A stretch of 64,000 bases of DNA, taken from positions 142,910-206,909 of the forward strand of contig NZ_SORI01000004.1 in assembly GCF_004366815.1 (NCBI RefSeq), in the 5' to 3' direction. Every line of letters starts with the position of its first letter. Position 1 is the stretch's first letter. Both the position numbers and the translations under genes were made by a program. Shown piece by piece: positions 25,792 to 34,577 of this stretch. The notes beneath the pieces were generated by a model, which saw nothing but the letters and a program-made list of their open reading frames with translations, did no database searches and was not told the DNA's origin. Source of the DNA: Aminivibrio pyruvatiphilus (GTDB lineage: Bacteria > Synergistota > Synergistia > Synergistales > Aminobacteriaceae).

Positions 25792-26271
25792 TCAGGAATA
25801 ATCGTCGAGAAATGCCTGAAGTTTCGCCGGATCGTCCGTAAGCCTTCCGTGGGTGTCCTCGTCAATCATGACGACGGGGGCCAGACCGCAGCATCCAAGA
25901 CAGGCAACCGGTTCGAGGGTAAAGCGGAGATCTTCGGTGGTGCCGTTTTCCTGAACGCCCAGCATGGACATGAGTCTGTCCATGATCTTGGCGCTTCCCC
26001 GGACATGGCACGCTGTTCCCCTGCACACCCTGATGACGTGACGCCCCCTGGGCTTAAGATGGAACTGGGCGTAGAACGTGGCCACTCCGTAAAGTTCCGC
26101 CAGAGGCACAGACAGTTCTTCGGAAATAGCCTCCATTGCCTCGCGGGAAAGGTAACCTATCTGCTTTTGCGTCTCCTGCAGAACGGGTATGACACCGCCC
26201 GGTTTTCCCTTCCACGGCGCCGTAATGTCCCGCACCAAAGACCGCGCGTCCTGCTGTGTTCCGACAACCAT
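25792..26271 (-). CDS. NuoE/HndA-like [2Fe-2S] subunit
   Basis: A 159-residue NuoE-family subunit, first gene of the operon. It has the helical N-terminus (GGVIPVLQETQKQIGYLS, AELYGVATFYAQF) and the thioredoxin-fold [2Fe-2S] domain with cysteines in VCRGTACHVRG and ACLGCCGLAPV. It should dock on the NuoF-like subunit and share electron transfer with NAD(P)H. ATG 26271 follows GGAGG by seven bases, better than an ATG six codons earlier. Confidence 0.92.
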   Translation of the reverse strand: MVVGTQQDARSLVRDITAPWKGKPGGVIPVLQETQKQIGYLSREAMEAISEELSVPLAELYGVATFYAQFHLKPRGRHVIRVCRGTACHVRGSAKIMDRLMSMLGVQENGTTEDLRFTLEPVACLGCCGLAPVVMIDEDTHGRLTDDPAKLQAFLDDYS

Positions 26272-26305
26272 TGCCCGACCTCCACTCATATGTGAAATTT
26301 ATAAC

Positions 26306-26360
26306 ATTATACATACAAAAAACGTATTTCACCTATTTTTCCGTTCAGGTATATCCTGAA
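26306..26360 (-). promoter_or_regulatory. Promoter region and palindrome upstream of the formate operon
   Basis: A TATAAT at 26306-26311 (minus strand) lies 35 bases before the operon start. The -35 hexamer is weak. At 26344-26360 lies a perfect 17-base palindrome TTCAGG-tatat-CCTGAA, close to where an activator would sit. A second, longer inverted pair (tgaaat at 26293-26298 and atttca at 26325-26330) flanks the -10. Confidence 0.5.
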
Positions 26361-26534
26361 TGGTAAAAAATTTCACCGGGAGAAACGCAATTTTTTATTT
26401 ATGTTTAAAAAAAGTGACAAAAAAATAACCTATTGCACACGCACAGGATACCACTACGGCTTTTTTCCGACAAATTTTGATTAGAGAAAGCCGCAATTAA
26501 AAAATGTTCATCCTGAATAATCCCCTGGGTGGTA

Positions 26535-27455
26535 TCAGTCCGTCAACGGCAGGAAAGTGCCCTCGGAAATGATTTTCAGAGCTTCCGCAATACGTTCTTC
26601 CCTGGAAAGGACTCCCCAGTCGTCCCTGCTCTCCGCTTTGACCATGGCCTCTTCGCAAGGATCCGCAATGTCAAGGGCATCGGCAAGAACCAGCATTTTT
26701 TCCGCCGTTTCCCCGGGAAAGAGAGATGCCGTGAGTCCAAGGAGGATAGTTCCCCTGGTGAGCCATTTGATCAGTTCGTTTTCTGAAGACCAGATATCCT
26801 CAAAGAGAAGGGCAAAATTGTACTCTTCCTCTGCTTCTTCCGATTCGTCTTCAGGCTCGTCGATATATCCCAGTATATAAAAAGGAATGTCAGGCCCGGC
26901 GGCAAAAGCTTCCCAGAGGGCCCGGTAGGATGTGCGTCCTGCGCCTGCCAGCCGGAAAGACGCGATGGCCTTGCTGTGAGCCATGGCAGGATTCGCTTCT
27001 TCTTCCCGGAGGGCCTCCTCGAGGACTTCCGTATCTTTCCCCATTTCGAGGAGCACGCGGTAGAGAAGGGTCCTGCCCAGGGTTTCTCTATCGGGGTCAT
27101 AACGGTCAATCTCCCGTGCAATGACAAGGGCTTCCTCGTTCTTTCCCTCGGAAAAAAGAGCGAAGCCGAGGCGCTGCATTACCGCAATATACAACATTCC
27201 CGAGTCGTCATCGAGGAGGCTTTCGCCCGAGACGAGGCGTATATTCTCCACGTCATCCGCAAGGGCGCTTCTGGCTTTCTCAAGAATGGTGATTTTTTCC
27301 TGCGAATATTCAATGGTATCAGCCAACAGGATGAGGGCTTCCACGTTATTTTCATCGAGACCAAGCACTTCCCTCGAGAGGCGCTCCATTTCCCCGGGGT
27401 CGTCCGTGGAATAGGCCTCTTCGAGCAGTTCTTCGATGCGCTCCATAGTGTCCAT
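26535..27455 (-). CDS. TPR-like protein of unknown function (306 aa)
   Basis: A cytoplasmic, strongly acidic, helical protein. Residues 1-165 look like three or four degenerate tetratricopeptide repeats (alternating helices with Ala, Leu and Tyr at packing positions, e.g. RLGFALFSEGKNEEALVIAREI). An acidic linker (EPEDESEEAEEEYN) lies near residue 215, followed by a helical C-terminal domain. There are no catalytic motifs. It probably binds a protein partner. GGAGG lies ten bases ahead of the ATG. It is monocistronic. Confidence 0.65.
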   Translation of the reverse strand: MDTMERIEELLEEAYSTDDPGEMERLSREVLGLDENNVEALILLADTIEYSQEKITILEKARSALADDVENIRLVSGESLLDDDSGMLYIAVMQRLGFALFSEGKNEEALVIAREIDRYDPDRETLGRTLLYRVLLEMGKDTEVLEEALREEEANPAMAHSKAIASFRLAGAGRTSYRALWEAFAAGPDIPFYILGYIDEPEDESEEAEEEYNFALLFEDIWSSENELIKWLTRGTILLGLTASLFPGETAEKMLVLADALDIADPCEEAMVKAESRDDWGVLSREERIAEALKIISEGTFLPLTD

Positions 27456-27678
27456 TGTATGTTTTCCTCCGTTTGTCGGGGGGATAATAACCGAATGGAA
27501 GTGTATCCCATGGCATGGAGAGAGTCAAATACCCTCTCCTGCCCCTTATCGACTGTCACAGGCGCTGTCTTTTAGAATGAGCCTGAAGGTTACTGCCGGA
27601 ACGGTAATTTCCCCTGTCGGGAGAGGCCGCTTTGTGCTAAAGTCCATTTCACAAATTTATGGAATGGAGGAGATGAAT

Positions 27679-28371
27679 ATGCGAAGCAAAAGCATGATGG
27701 CACTCTTTCTGTTTTCAGTTCTGCTTCTCGGGGCGCCTTCTTTCGGCGAGGCTTCCACCCCGGCAGGGAGAATAGAGGATTCCATCAGGATTCTCAGGGA
27801 AATGGCACAGCAGAAGGATGCAGAAACCATGGGCGAGCTTCTTGAACAGGCGAAAGGAGTCGCCGTGTTCCCGTCGGTCATCAAGGCGGGGCTCGTTTTC
27901 GGCGGCCAGTACGGAGAAGGTCTCGTCCTCAGAAGAGATCCCGCGACAAAAAAATGGTACGGCCCTTCCTTCGCCACTGTTGCCGGGGCCTCCTGGGGCC
28001 TGCAGATAGGAGCGCAGTCCATAGCCCTTGTGCTGGTCATTACCAACGACAGGGGACTGGACGGCTTCAAGGGAAACAACGTCAAGCTCGGCGGGGATCT
28101 GGCTGTGGCAGCCGGTCCTGTAGGAAGGCGGGGGGAGCTGGGAACGGACTACAGGCTGAGGGCGTCGATCTACAGCTATTCCATGACGAAAGGGCTTTTT
28201 GCGGGACTTTCCCTGGAGGGGGCGGCCATTACCGTGGACAGGAACGCAAACCAGGTTTACTGGGGATCGCCGGTCACCGCAGCCCAGGCGCTCAATAAAA
28301 ACGCATCAGGCCCCAGGGTCAAACCCCTGCTTGCCGAAATTGAACGGATTATCCGGACTGCGAAAAAATAA
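27679..28371 (+). CDS. SYLF-domain (Ysc84-type) exported lipid-binding protein
   Basis: A 230-residue exported protein. A signal peptide covers residues 1-25 (GEA before STPAG). The remainder is a SYLF/Ysc84 domain, recognised from AKGVAVFPSVIKAGLVFGGQYGEG, WYGPSFATVAG, SWGLQIGAQS, and the DLAVAAGPVGRRGELGT block. The domain binds phosphoinositides in eukaryotes; its bacterial role is unclear but linked to the envelope. ATG 27679 has GGAGG eight bases ahead, better placed than the ATG at 27673. A terminator directly follows. Confidence 0.85.
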   Translation: MRSKSMMALFLFSVLLLGAPSFGEASTPAGRIEDSIRILREMAQQKDAETMGELLEQAKGVAVFPSVIKAGLVFGGQYGEGLVLRRDPATKKWYGPSFATVAGASWGLQIGAQSIALVLVITNDRGLDGFKGNNVKLGGDLAVAAGPVGRRGELGTDYRLRASIYSYSMTKGLFAGLSLEGAAITVDRNANQVYWGSPVTAAQALNKNASGPRVKPLLAEIERIIRTAKK

Positions 28372-28410
28372 CAGAACGGGCCCGCCGGTTCTTCCGGCGG
28401 GCCCGTTCTG
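28372..28410. terminator. Bidirectional hairpin terminator
   Basis: A perfect 17-bp GC-rich stem (28372-28388 with 28394-28410) with a 5-base loop between convergent genes. Confidence 0.8.
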
Positions 28411-28425
28411 TCCGGTAAGGCAGTC

Positions 28426-28866
28426 TTACAGGATCAGCTTGCTCCCGCCGCCCTGCTTACCCCCCATGCGGTTGAGCTGCTGGAGGACCGCCGGTGAAGC
28501 GACGTCAATCTTCGGCTTCTGGTTTTGCCTGCTCATGGCTTCCTGCATCTTTTTTTCGTATTCTTCCATGCCCTTCTTCAGGGCGTCCACGTCACCCTTT
28601 ATCCACTGAAGAATATTCTCGGCGATGGCTGCGATAACGTCCTCTTCGGGTTCTTCGGCAATAAGGCCGAGGTTCTTGAGCATTCTGTGCTCTTCCCTGA
28701 TGGAATCGATCACGTCCTGGTCTGTGATTATTCCCTTCCTGTAGAGCACCCGGGTGATGATATTGAACTTGCTCTTCGAATTCTCGTCGCTCAGGGCGAG
28801 GCCGTCCACCCTCGCGAGGAGCATGGAGAGAATTTCGTCAAGACTTACCTGCATCGGCATGGCCAT
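28426..28866 (-). CDS. Hypothetical cytoplasmic protein (146 aa)
   Basis: I do not recognise the family. The product is helical and charged, with no signal peptide or cysteines. A coiled-coil-like stretch lies at about 92-115 (DALKKGMEEYEKKMQEAM), followed by a Gln-rich linker and a Gly-rich end (GGKQGGGSKLIL). Ribosome site GAGGAGG eight bases before the ATG supports it. It lies 48 bases downstream of ychF on the same strand and is probably co-transcribed. Confidence 0.7.
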   Translation of the reverse strand: MAMPMQVSLDEILSMLLARVDGLALSDENSKSKFNIITRVLYRKGIITDQDVIDSIREEHRMLKNLGLIAEEPEEDVIAAIAENILQWIKGDVDALKKGMEEYEKKMQEAMSRQNQKPKIDVASPAVLQQLNRMGGKQGGGSKLIL

Positions 28867-28914
28867 AAGAAGCGCCTCCTCTTTATGGAAAATTTGAGTC
28901 CTGATTTTACCATA

Positions 28915-30006
28915 TCAAACATTGAAGCGTATTTCTATCATATCTCCGTCGAGGACCCTGTAGTCCTTTCCCTCGAGCCTGAGAACGCCTTTCTCACGGC
29001 ACCTGGCCAGGGAAGCCTCATGGGCGGCGAAGTCGTCGTAGGACACCACCTGGGCGCGGATAAACCCTCTCGCCAGGTCGGAGTGAATCGTGCCGGCGGC
29101 ATCTACGGCAGTATCTCCCCGGCGGAGCGTCCAGGCCTTCACCTCGTCCTTGCCGGACGTAAAGAAGGATATGAGTCCGAGAAGGCTGTAGGCTTCGGTG
29201 ATAAGGCGGTTCCTCCCCGGTTCTTTCACTCCGAGGTCCTGCATGAATTCTGCCTGCTCTTCCTGTGCGAGGTCGGCAAGTTCCATTTCCATTTTCCCGA
29301 AGACCCGAACGAAACTCAGCCCTTTTTCCGACGCCATGGACCGGAGAGATTCCAGGAGGGGAAGGTTTTCATCAGTCTGGCTTTCGTCAAGATTGGCCAC
29401 TATCATTTCCGGTTTCAGCGTTACAAAGGCAAAACCGCTCAGGGTCCGGATTTCTTCCGGGGTAAGCTGGAGGTCCCTCAGCGGCCGCTCTTCCAGTAGG
29501 CAGGCCTGGCATTTTTCGAGCAGAGCTTCTTCAGCCTGTTCCGCCGGAATGTTCTTTTTCTTTGCCTGGAGCCTTGAAAGCCTGTTTTCAATAACGCCGA
29601 GGTCCCGGAAAATGAGTTCCATTTCCACTATCGACCAGTCTCTTACAGGGTCGATGCTGTTTTCCGGATGAGGCACGTCCGGGTTTTCAAACAGGCGTAT
29701 TACGTGAACAAGAGCGTCGGATTCTGAGACGAAGGAGAGAAAGGAATTTCCCAGGCCTTCTCCTTTGCTCGCATTCCTCGACAGTCCCGCGAGGTCTACG
29801 AATTCCACCGTCGCCGGCGTTTCTTTCCGCGGTTCGAAAATACGGACCAGGTTGTCGAACCGCTCATCCGGCACGTTGACCATCGCCCTGTTAGGGTCCG
29901 TTTTACCGCTCGCGTAGGGTTTCACCTCGGCGCCCGCGCGGGTGACCACGTTGAATACCGTGCTTTTCCCGCTCAGGGGCAGGCCTATAATTCCACATTT
30001 GAGCAC
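28915..30006 (-). CDS. ychF: Ribosome-binding ATPase YchF (Obg family)
   Basis: YchF is a universally conserved P-loop protein of the Obg family that prefers ATP and binds the ribosome. The product has the expected 363 residues. Seen are Walker A GLPLSGKST, switch region DLAGLSRNASKGEGLGN, NLDE in place of the guanine-specifying NKxD (the family's hallmark), a helical hairpin domain, and the C-terminal TGS domain (GDTAVDAAGTIHSDLARGFIRA). It starts at GTG (30006) with GGAGG eight bases upstream. Confidence 0.95.
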   Translation of the reverse strand: MLKCGIIGLPLSGKSTVFNVVTRAGAEVKPYASGKTDPNRAMVNVPDERFDNLVRIFEPRKETPATVEFVDLAGLSRNASKGEGLGNSFLSFVSESDALVHVIRLFENPDVPHPENSIDPVRDWSIVEMELIFRDLGVIENRLSRLQAKKKNIPAEQAEEALLEKCQACLLEERPLRDLQLTPEEIRTLSGFAFVTLKPEMIVANLDESQTDENLPLLESLRSMASEKGLSFVRVFGKMEMELADLAQEEQAEFMQDLGVKEPGRNRLITEAYSLLGLISFFTSGKDEVKAWTLRRGDTAVDAAGTIHSDLARGFIRAQVVSYDDFAAHEASLARCREKGVLRLEGKDYRVLDGDMIEIRFNV

Positions 30007-30174
30007 GATGCTCCCCTCCTTTGTTTCCGGGCTTGCTGCCCGGAAAGCATTATAACCGTTTCCGGGGAAAAACAAAAAGCAGGAATCGGCGGACAGATCC
30101 GGTTCTGCAGGGGGGTTTTCTGATATCATTCTGAAGACATCCCCCCTTACGGGGGGTGGAAAGGAGGAAGTGAA

Positions 30175-31701
30175 ATGAAATTAGCCTGCACCGTAGCCGC
30201 AGTATCCGTACTGTTCCTGTTCTCTCTCCCGGGTGTCAGTGCCGCTGAATCCATTCTTCCCGCCGTTTCGAAAGTCGACCTGTATCCGAGAGGTGCCCGC
30301 ATCCTCTTCTCCGTACCGGCTGCACTCCACGTCAGCTTCGAACTGCCGGGAACTTTCGACCCGTCCACAGTCCGTCCTCTTCCCGCAGACGGGCAGAAAA
30401 TAACGTCTTTCGAGGCAGCCGGTGTTCCCCGGCCGGGGTGGATCCCGGAAGCCTTGAGGGATCTCCACGCTCAAATCAAAGAAAACGAGAAAAAACTCGC
30501 CGTTCTGGCGGGCAGAACTTCGGCGATCAAGCAGTCCTTTGATCTTCTCTCCGGGCCTCTGCCCAGGGATCTCAAGGGATCGGAGATGGCGGAATACGTC
30601 GAAGCCGCCAGAAAAACCCGCGAGAAAATGGAGACGGAACTCATCTCCGTTTCATCGGAAATGGACGAGATAAAGGAAACGACCGATGCACTGATCGCAG
30701 ATTTTTCATCCCGGATGCCCCAGGATTCCGATACAGCCGTCCAGGTTTCCGCCCGGGTCGAGGGCGGTGAAAAGCTTCTCGTGGAGGCTTGGACCCAGCA
30801 GGCCGGATGGAGCCCCTTTTACAGGATGAATCTCGATACCCCTTCAGGTGCCATCCACTCCTCCCTCCTCGCCAGAGCCCGCCAGCATACGGGAATGGTT
30901 CTGGAAGGGGACCTTTTCTTCCATACCACTGTTCCTTCCACTACGGTTGCGCCTCCCGACCTTCCTCCTCTCGTGGCTGATTTTGCGCCGAAAACCGTGA
31001 GACGGGCCGCCATGATGGAGGATATGGCCATATCGCCGAGGGCCGAGTTCAAACTCGGAGCACCTGCCCCGGCCGCCGCCCCGCCAGAGATTGTCCAGTC
31101 CATGACCGACATGACCGTCCGCGCCAGGGGAACACTCCCCGGAGACAACCGTCCGGCGGAATTTCTCCTGGGAGAATTCGAACTGAAAAGCGAAGTCTCG
31201 ATAGTGTCCGTTCCCGTGCTCTCTGAAGAGGCATGGATTACGGCTGAAGTGAAGAAGCTTTCCGTTCCCCTCCTTCCCGGCCCGGCGGAACTTTCCGTTG
31301 ACGGAAAGCTTTCAGCGAAGACCAGGCTCCCTGAGCAGGGATCGGGCACGGATATCCAGCTGGCCTTTGGAAAGATGCCCCTCGTAAAGGCCGTCAGGGA
31401 GAAGATGGTTTCAAGGGAAGGCAGCACATGGACAGGCAAAGGACGTCTTGAGGACGGTTATTCCATTGAAATCACCAACGGCCTTGAAAAGAAAATCACC
31501 GTGATACTCAAGGACAGAATTCCGGTTTCAGCCCAGGAAAAGATTTCGGTGGAGACCATGAAGATCGAACCCAGGCCTGACGAACAGGATAAAGAAAACA
31601 TCCTGTCCTGGAAAATTACTCTCGCTCCGGGCGAGAAGAAAAAAACGGAGGTTCTCTTCAGGCTCGGATACCCCGCGGACGAGACGGTCGTTTTCAGGTA
31701 A
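30175..31701 (+). CDS. DUF4139/DUF4140 (mucoidy inhibitor MuiA-like) exported protein
   Basis: A 508-residue exported protein. Signal peptide 1-23 (VSA before AESI). The DUF4140 domain (about 32-110) is followed by a coiled coil (100-200) and a DUF4139 beta domain (about 205-505), recognised from AGWSPFYRMNLD near the domain start and SWKITLAPGEKKKTEVLFRLGYP at the end. The family is named for a mucoidy phenotype; a biochemical role is unknown. It leads a three-gene run with the membrane GGDEF-like protein and nagZ. Confidence 0.82.
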   Translation: MKLACTVAAVSVLFLFSLPGVSAAESILPAVSKVDLYPRGARILFSVPAALHVSFELPGTFDPSTVRPLPADGQKITSFEAAGVPRPGWIPEALRDLHAQIKENEKKLAVLAGRTSAIKQSFDLLSGPLPRDLKGSEMAEYVEAARKTREKMETELISVSSEMDEIKETTDALIADFSSRMPQDSDTAVQVSARVEGGEKLLVEAWTQQAGWSPFYRMNLDTPSGAIHSSLLARARQHTGMVLEGDLFFHTTVPSTTVAPPDLPPLVADFAPKTVRRAAMMEDMAISPRAEFKLGAPAPAAAPPEIVQSMTDMTVRARGTLPGDNRPAEFLLGEFELKSEVSIVSVPVLSEEAWITAEVKKLSVPLLPGPAELSVDGKLSAKTRLPEQGSGTDIQLAFGKMPLVKAVREKMVSREGSTWTGKGRLEDGYSIEITNGLEKKITVILKDRIPVSAQEKISVETMKIEPRPDEQDKENILSWKITLAPGEKKKTEVLFRLGYPADETVVFR

Positions 31702-31737
31702 GGGCCCAGTTTTGAGGACGGAGAAGCTGCATACACG

Positions 31738-32862
31738 ATGAGCGCCTGGATTACTCTTCCGCCGTTCGTTTCCCTTCCGATCGCCGTCGCATTGTTCTTC
31801 CTCGGAGGACAATCGGCTCCGTTGAAAACAGGAGCGCCCTTCTGGGCGCTCCTTATGACTGTCTACTTCGTTCTGTGCGCAGCATATGCGTCGGCAATCC
31901 GCAGGAAGAGCTTTCATCTTCTTTATCCTGTCCAGCTCCTTTCCCAGGGCATGATTGCCACGGTAGTTTCCCTGGAATCGGGCACCCTGCCGATCATCTC
32001 CTGGCTGGGAGTGCTTTCCGCTGTTTCCGGAGCCTTCATACTCCTCAATCATTTTCTTCGGGAAAAAAAACAATCCCGGGAGATTCCCCCCCTGCCCGGG
32101 TGCACGCCAAACGGTTCGACCGCGGGCCAGCGAATCGCAAATATTCCCCTGCCCGCTCTTACCACCGACTCCCAGGGCATAGTTCTCGAAAGGAACGATG
32201 CTTTTGCCTCCCTCATTCCGGGCGGTGTGGTGACGGGAAAGCCCGTGACCGACTTTTTTATTCCCGGGGAAGACTCCGTCAGCCTTGGGAACAGAGAATA
32301 TACCGTATTCCAGGCACCTCTTGACGGATTGTTCTTTTTCGCCCTTGTCGAACTGCCTAAACAGCGGAAAAAAAGCGCAACGGCAAGGGGTGCGGTCTCC
32401 CTGCTCGATCCGGCGACAGGCCTCTACTCATCTGAATACGCATCCATCCGCATTCCAGAGGAACTCAGCAGGGCTTTCCGTTACAGGAGGTGGCTCTGCG
32501 GCGTCCTTCTGGCCGTAGAATACACGTATATTCCCGGGCTGAACTACCAGGAAGAGAAGGAAAGCTCCTTCATTGAAGCCTTTTCCGCCTTCGTACGGGG
32601 TGCCATACGGGACAGTGACATGGCGTTCTATCTCGGCGACAGGAAAATACTTATTCTCCTCCCGGAAACCCCCCAGCAGGGAGCCAAGGACGTCAGCCTC
32701 AAGCTCATGGACCTGCCGGAATCCCTCGAGGAGCTCAAAAAATCGTTCCCGTTTTCCGTGGAGATCGAATACGGCTTTGTGTATTTCAGCGGAAATTACC
32801 CCATGACCAAAGACCAGTTCCTGGAAAAATTACAATCGAACCTTGGAGGAACCTCGGAATGA
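31738..32862 (+). CDS. Membrane protein with PAS-like and degenerate GGDEF domains
   Basis: A 374-residue protein. The N-terminus has four hydrophobic segments (about 5-110) in the inner membrane, then a PAS-like domain (about 132-205, LPALTTDSQGIVLERNDAF) and a GGDEF-fold domain (about 215-370). The GGDEF domain starts with DPATGLYSSEYA, but where GGDEF should stand, after RDSDMAFY, it has LGDRK, so it lacks the residues for cyclic di-GMP synthesis. It may bind a nucleotide or act as a sensor. The ribosome site is weak. It overlaps nagZ by four bases, an odd pairing of a signal protein with a cell-wall recycling enzyme. Confidence 0.75.
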   Translation: MSAWITLPPFVSLPIAVALFFLGGQSAPLKTGAPFWALLMTVYFVLCAAYASAIRRKSFHLLYPVQLLSQGMIATVVSLESGTLPIISWLGVLSAVSGAFILLNHFLREKKQSREIPPLPGCTPNGSTAGQRIANIPLPALTTDSQGIVLERNDAFASLIPGGVVTGKPVTDFFIPGEDSVSLGNREYTVFQAPLDGLFFFALVELPKQRKKSATARGAVSLLDPATGLYSSEYASIRIPEELSRAFRYRRWLCGVLLAVEYTYIPGLNYQEEKESSFIEAFSAFVRGAIRDSDMAFYLGDRKILILLPETPQQGAKDVSLKLMDLPESLEELKKSFPFSVEIEYGFVYFSGNYPMTKDQFLEKLQSNLGGTSE

Positions 32863-34577
32863 AAAGAAACCGAACCGCTCCTTTTCTCCTGTTCCTGTTC
32901 CTGTTCCTGTTCCTGTTCCTGTTCCTGTTCCTGTTCTGCTTTATTCCCGCCGGCGTCCTGCAGGCGGGAGCCGGGAACCTGGCCGGCAGCCTTTCCCTGG
33001 AAGAAAAAGCCGGCCAGATCATGATGTGCTATTTCGAGGGGCCGGAGCTCTCGCCGAATCTCAGGAAGATGATGGCCGACATGAAGATAGGAGGCGTTAT
33101 TCTCTATTCGAGCCGGGGAAACATCGTTTCAACGCCCCAGGTGGCCGCTCTTTGCAGTGACCTTCAGTCTTTCGCTTCGTCATCGGGTTCATGGCCTCTC
33201 TTTATCGGGATTGACCAGGAAGGAGGTCTCATACAGCGGCTCACAGAGGGAGTCACCCGGTTCCCGGGCAACATGGCCCTCGGAGCGGCAAACGACGAAA
33301 ATCTCGCCGCCAAAACAGCGGAAGTGATGGCAAGGGAACTTTCCACCCTGGGCATCAACATGAATTTTGCTCCCGTGGCGGACGTGAACAACAACCCGTT
33401 CAACCCGGTCATCGGCGTGCGCTCCTTCGGATCCTCCCCTGAATTGGTTTCACGCCTCTCCGGGGCGATGGCATCCGCCTTTGCAAGAGAAGGAGTCATC
33501 CCGTCGGCAAAGCATTTTCCGGGACACGGGAACACGGAAACAGACTCTCATTCGGGGCTGCCCCTTATTTCCTCCGCAAGGGACGAGCTTGAAAAAACGG
33601 AATTCCCGCCCTTCCGCACCCTTGTCGCATCAGGAGTGCCCATGGTCATGACGGCCCACGTGCTTGTGCCGGCTCTCGACCCGGAACTGCCTGCCACGCT
33701 CTCCCCTTCCATCCTCGGCATGCTCAGAAAGGAAATGGGTTTTTCCGGCGTCATAATCACCGATTCCATGGGGATGGGCGCCCTGAAACAGGGGAGGACC
33801 ATCGCTGAGGCGGCCATAACGGCATTCAACGCCGGTGCGGATATTCTTCTTTTCGGGGCGGACAGGGGGTACGAGGAACAGGAGCATTTCGTCATTTTCG
33901 AGTCAATCCTGGAAGCCTGCAGGAATGGTACCATCCCCGCGAAAAGGCTCGATGAAGCAGTGGGAAGAATACTCGATCTCAAGACAGAAGCCGGTCTCTT
34001 CAGTGAGGAGAAAGGAACGCGGATCGACCGTATGCCGGATCCTGAAGGAGAAATGATTGCCGAGAGAGTCGCGGCCGAAAGCGTAACACTTGTCCGCAGC
34101 TGGAGAGAAGCAACGGAAAAAATAAAAACCGGGGGAAAGATCCCGCTGGTCTGGCCCGAAGAGCAGATAGCTGCAGCAGAAATTCTTGTTCAGGCATGCC
34201 CGTTTTTTACCCTTTTTGCCCTCCCCGGGAAACCGGGAAAGGAAGATATCAGGCTTCTGTCGGACAAAATCGGGAATCAGGAGGTGATTTTCGCAGCCGA
34301 CTACGACTGCTGGAAAAACGAACATTGGCTCGACCTTCTGAGAACCCTTGGGCAGGATCGGTTATTCCTCCTCTCTGCCAGAACACCCTATTCCCTGCTC
34401 GCTCTTCCGGAAGCAAAAGGTTTTTTCGCGCTCTACAGCGACATACCCGCCACAATGAAGGCTCTCGGTCGAATCCTCAACGGGAATGCATCACCCAGGG
34501 GAAATCTCCCGGTGGAACTGCCGGGGCTGTATCCGCAGGGGTGGGGAGAGGAAAAATTCCGCACGCCTTCCCCTTAA
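32859..34577 (+). CDS. nagZ: Beta-N-acetylhexosaminidase, glycoside hydrolase family 3, exported
   Basis: A GH3 enzyme that removes N-acetylglucosamine from muropeptides. The 572-residue product has the NagZ signature KHFPGHGNTETDSH (catalytic Asp-His dyad) and the nucleophile Asp in VIITDSMGMGAL. The catalytic barrel spans about residues 40-370; a C-terminal alpha/beta domain (380-570) follows as in the longer, exported Bacillus-type members. The N-terminus is unusual: the hydrophobic core of the signal is eight Leu-Phe dipeptides encoded by a hexanucleotide microsatellite (32889-32936). Signal cleavage is likely near LQAGAG. Overlap with the upstream gene (ATGA) shows translational coupling. 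Confidence 0.9.
   Translation: MKRNRTAPFLLFLFLFLFLFLFLFLFCFIPAGVLQAGAGNLAGSLSLEEKAGQIMMCYFEGPELSPNLRKMMADMKIGGVILYSSRGNIVSTPQVAALCSDLQSFASSSGSWPLFIGIDQEGGLIQRLTEGVTRFPGNMALGAANDENLAAKTAEVMARELSTLGINMNFAPVADVNNNPFNPVIGVRSFGSSPELVSRLSGAMASAFAREGVIPSAKHFPGHGNTETDSHSGLPLISSARDELEKTEFPPFRTLVASGVPMVMTAHVLVPALDPELPATLSPSILGMLRKEMGFSGVIITDSMGMGALKQGRTIAEAAITAFNAGADILLFGADRGYEEQEHFVIFESILEACRNGTIPAKRLDEAVGRILDLKTEAGLFSEEKGTRIDRMPDPEGEMIAERVAAESVTLVRSWREATEKIKTGGKIPLVWPEEQIAAAEILVQACPFFTLFALPGKPGKEDIRLLSDKIGNQEVIFAADYDCWKNEHWLDLLRTLGQDRLFLLSARTPYSLLALPEAKGFFALYSDIPATMKALGRILNGNASPRGNLPVELPGLYPQGWGEEKFRTPSP
32889..32936 (+). repeat. Hexanucleotide microsatellite (CTGTTC)8 in the nagZ signal sequence
   Basis: Eight perfect tandem copies of ctgttc, in frame with nagZ codons 11-26, giving (Leu-Phe)8. 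Gain or loss of a unit keeps the frame and alters the length of the hydrophobic core by two residues. Confidence 0.95.

Noticed and set aside
32889..32936. CRISPR-like repeat array
   Set aside because: The units are contiguous hexamers inside a gene with no spacers.
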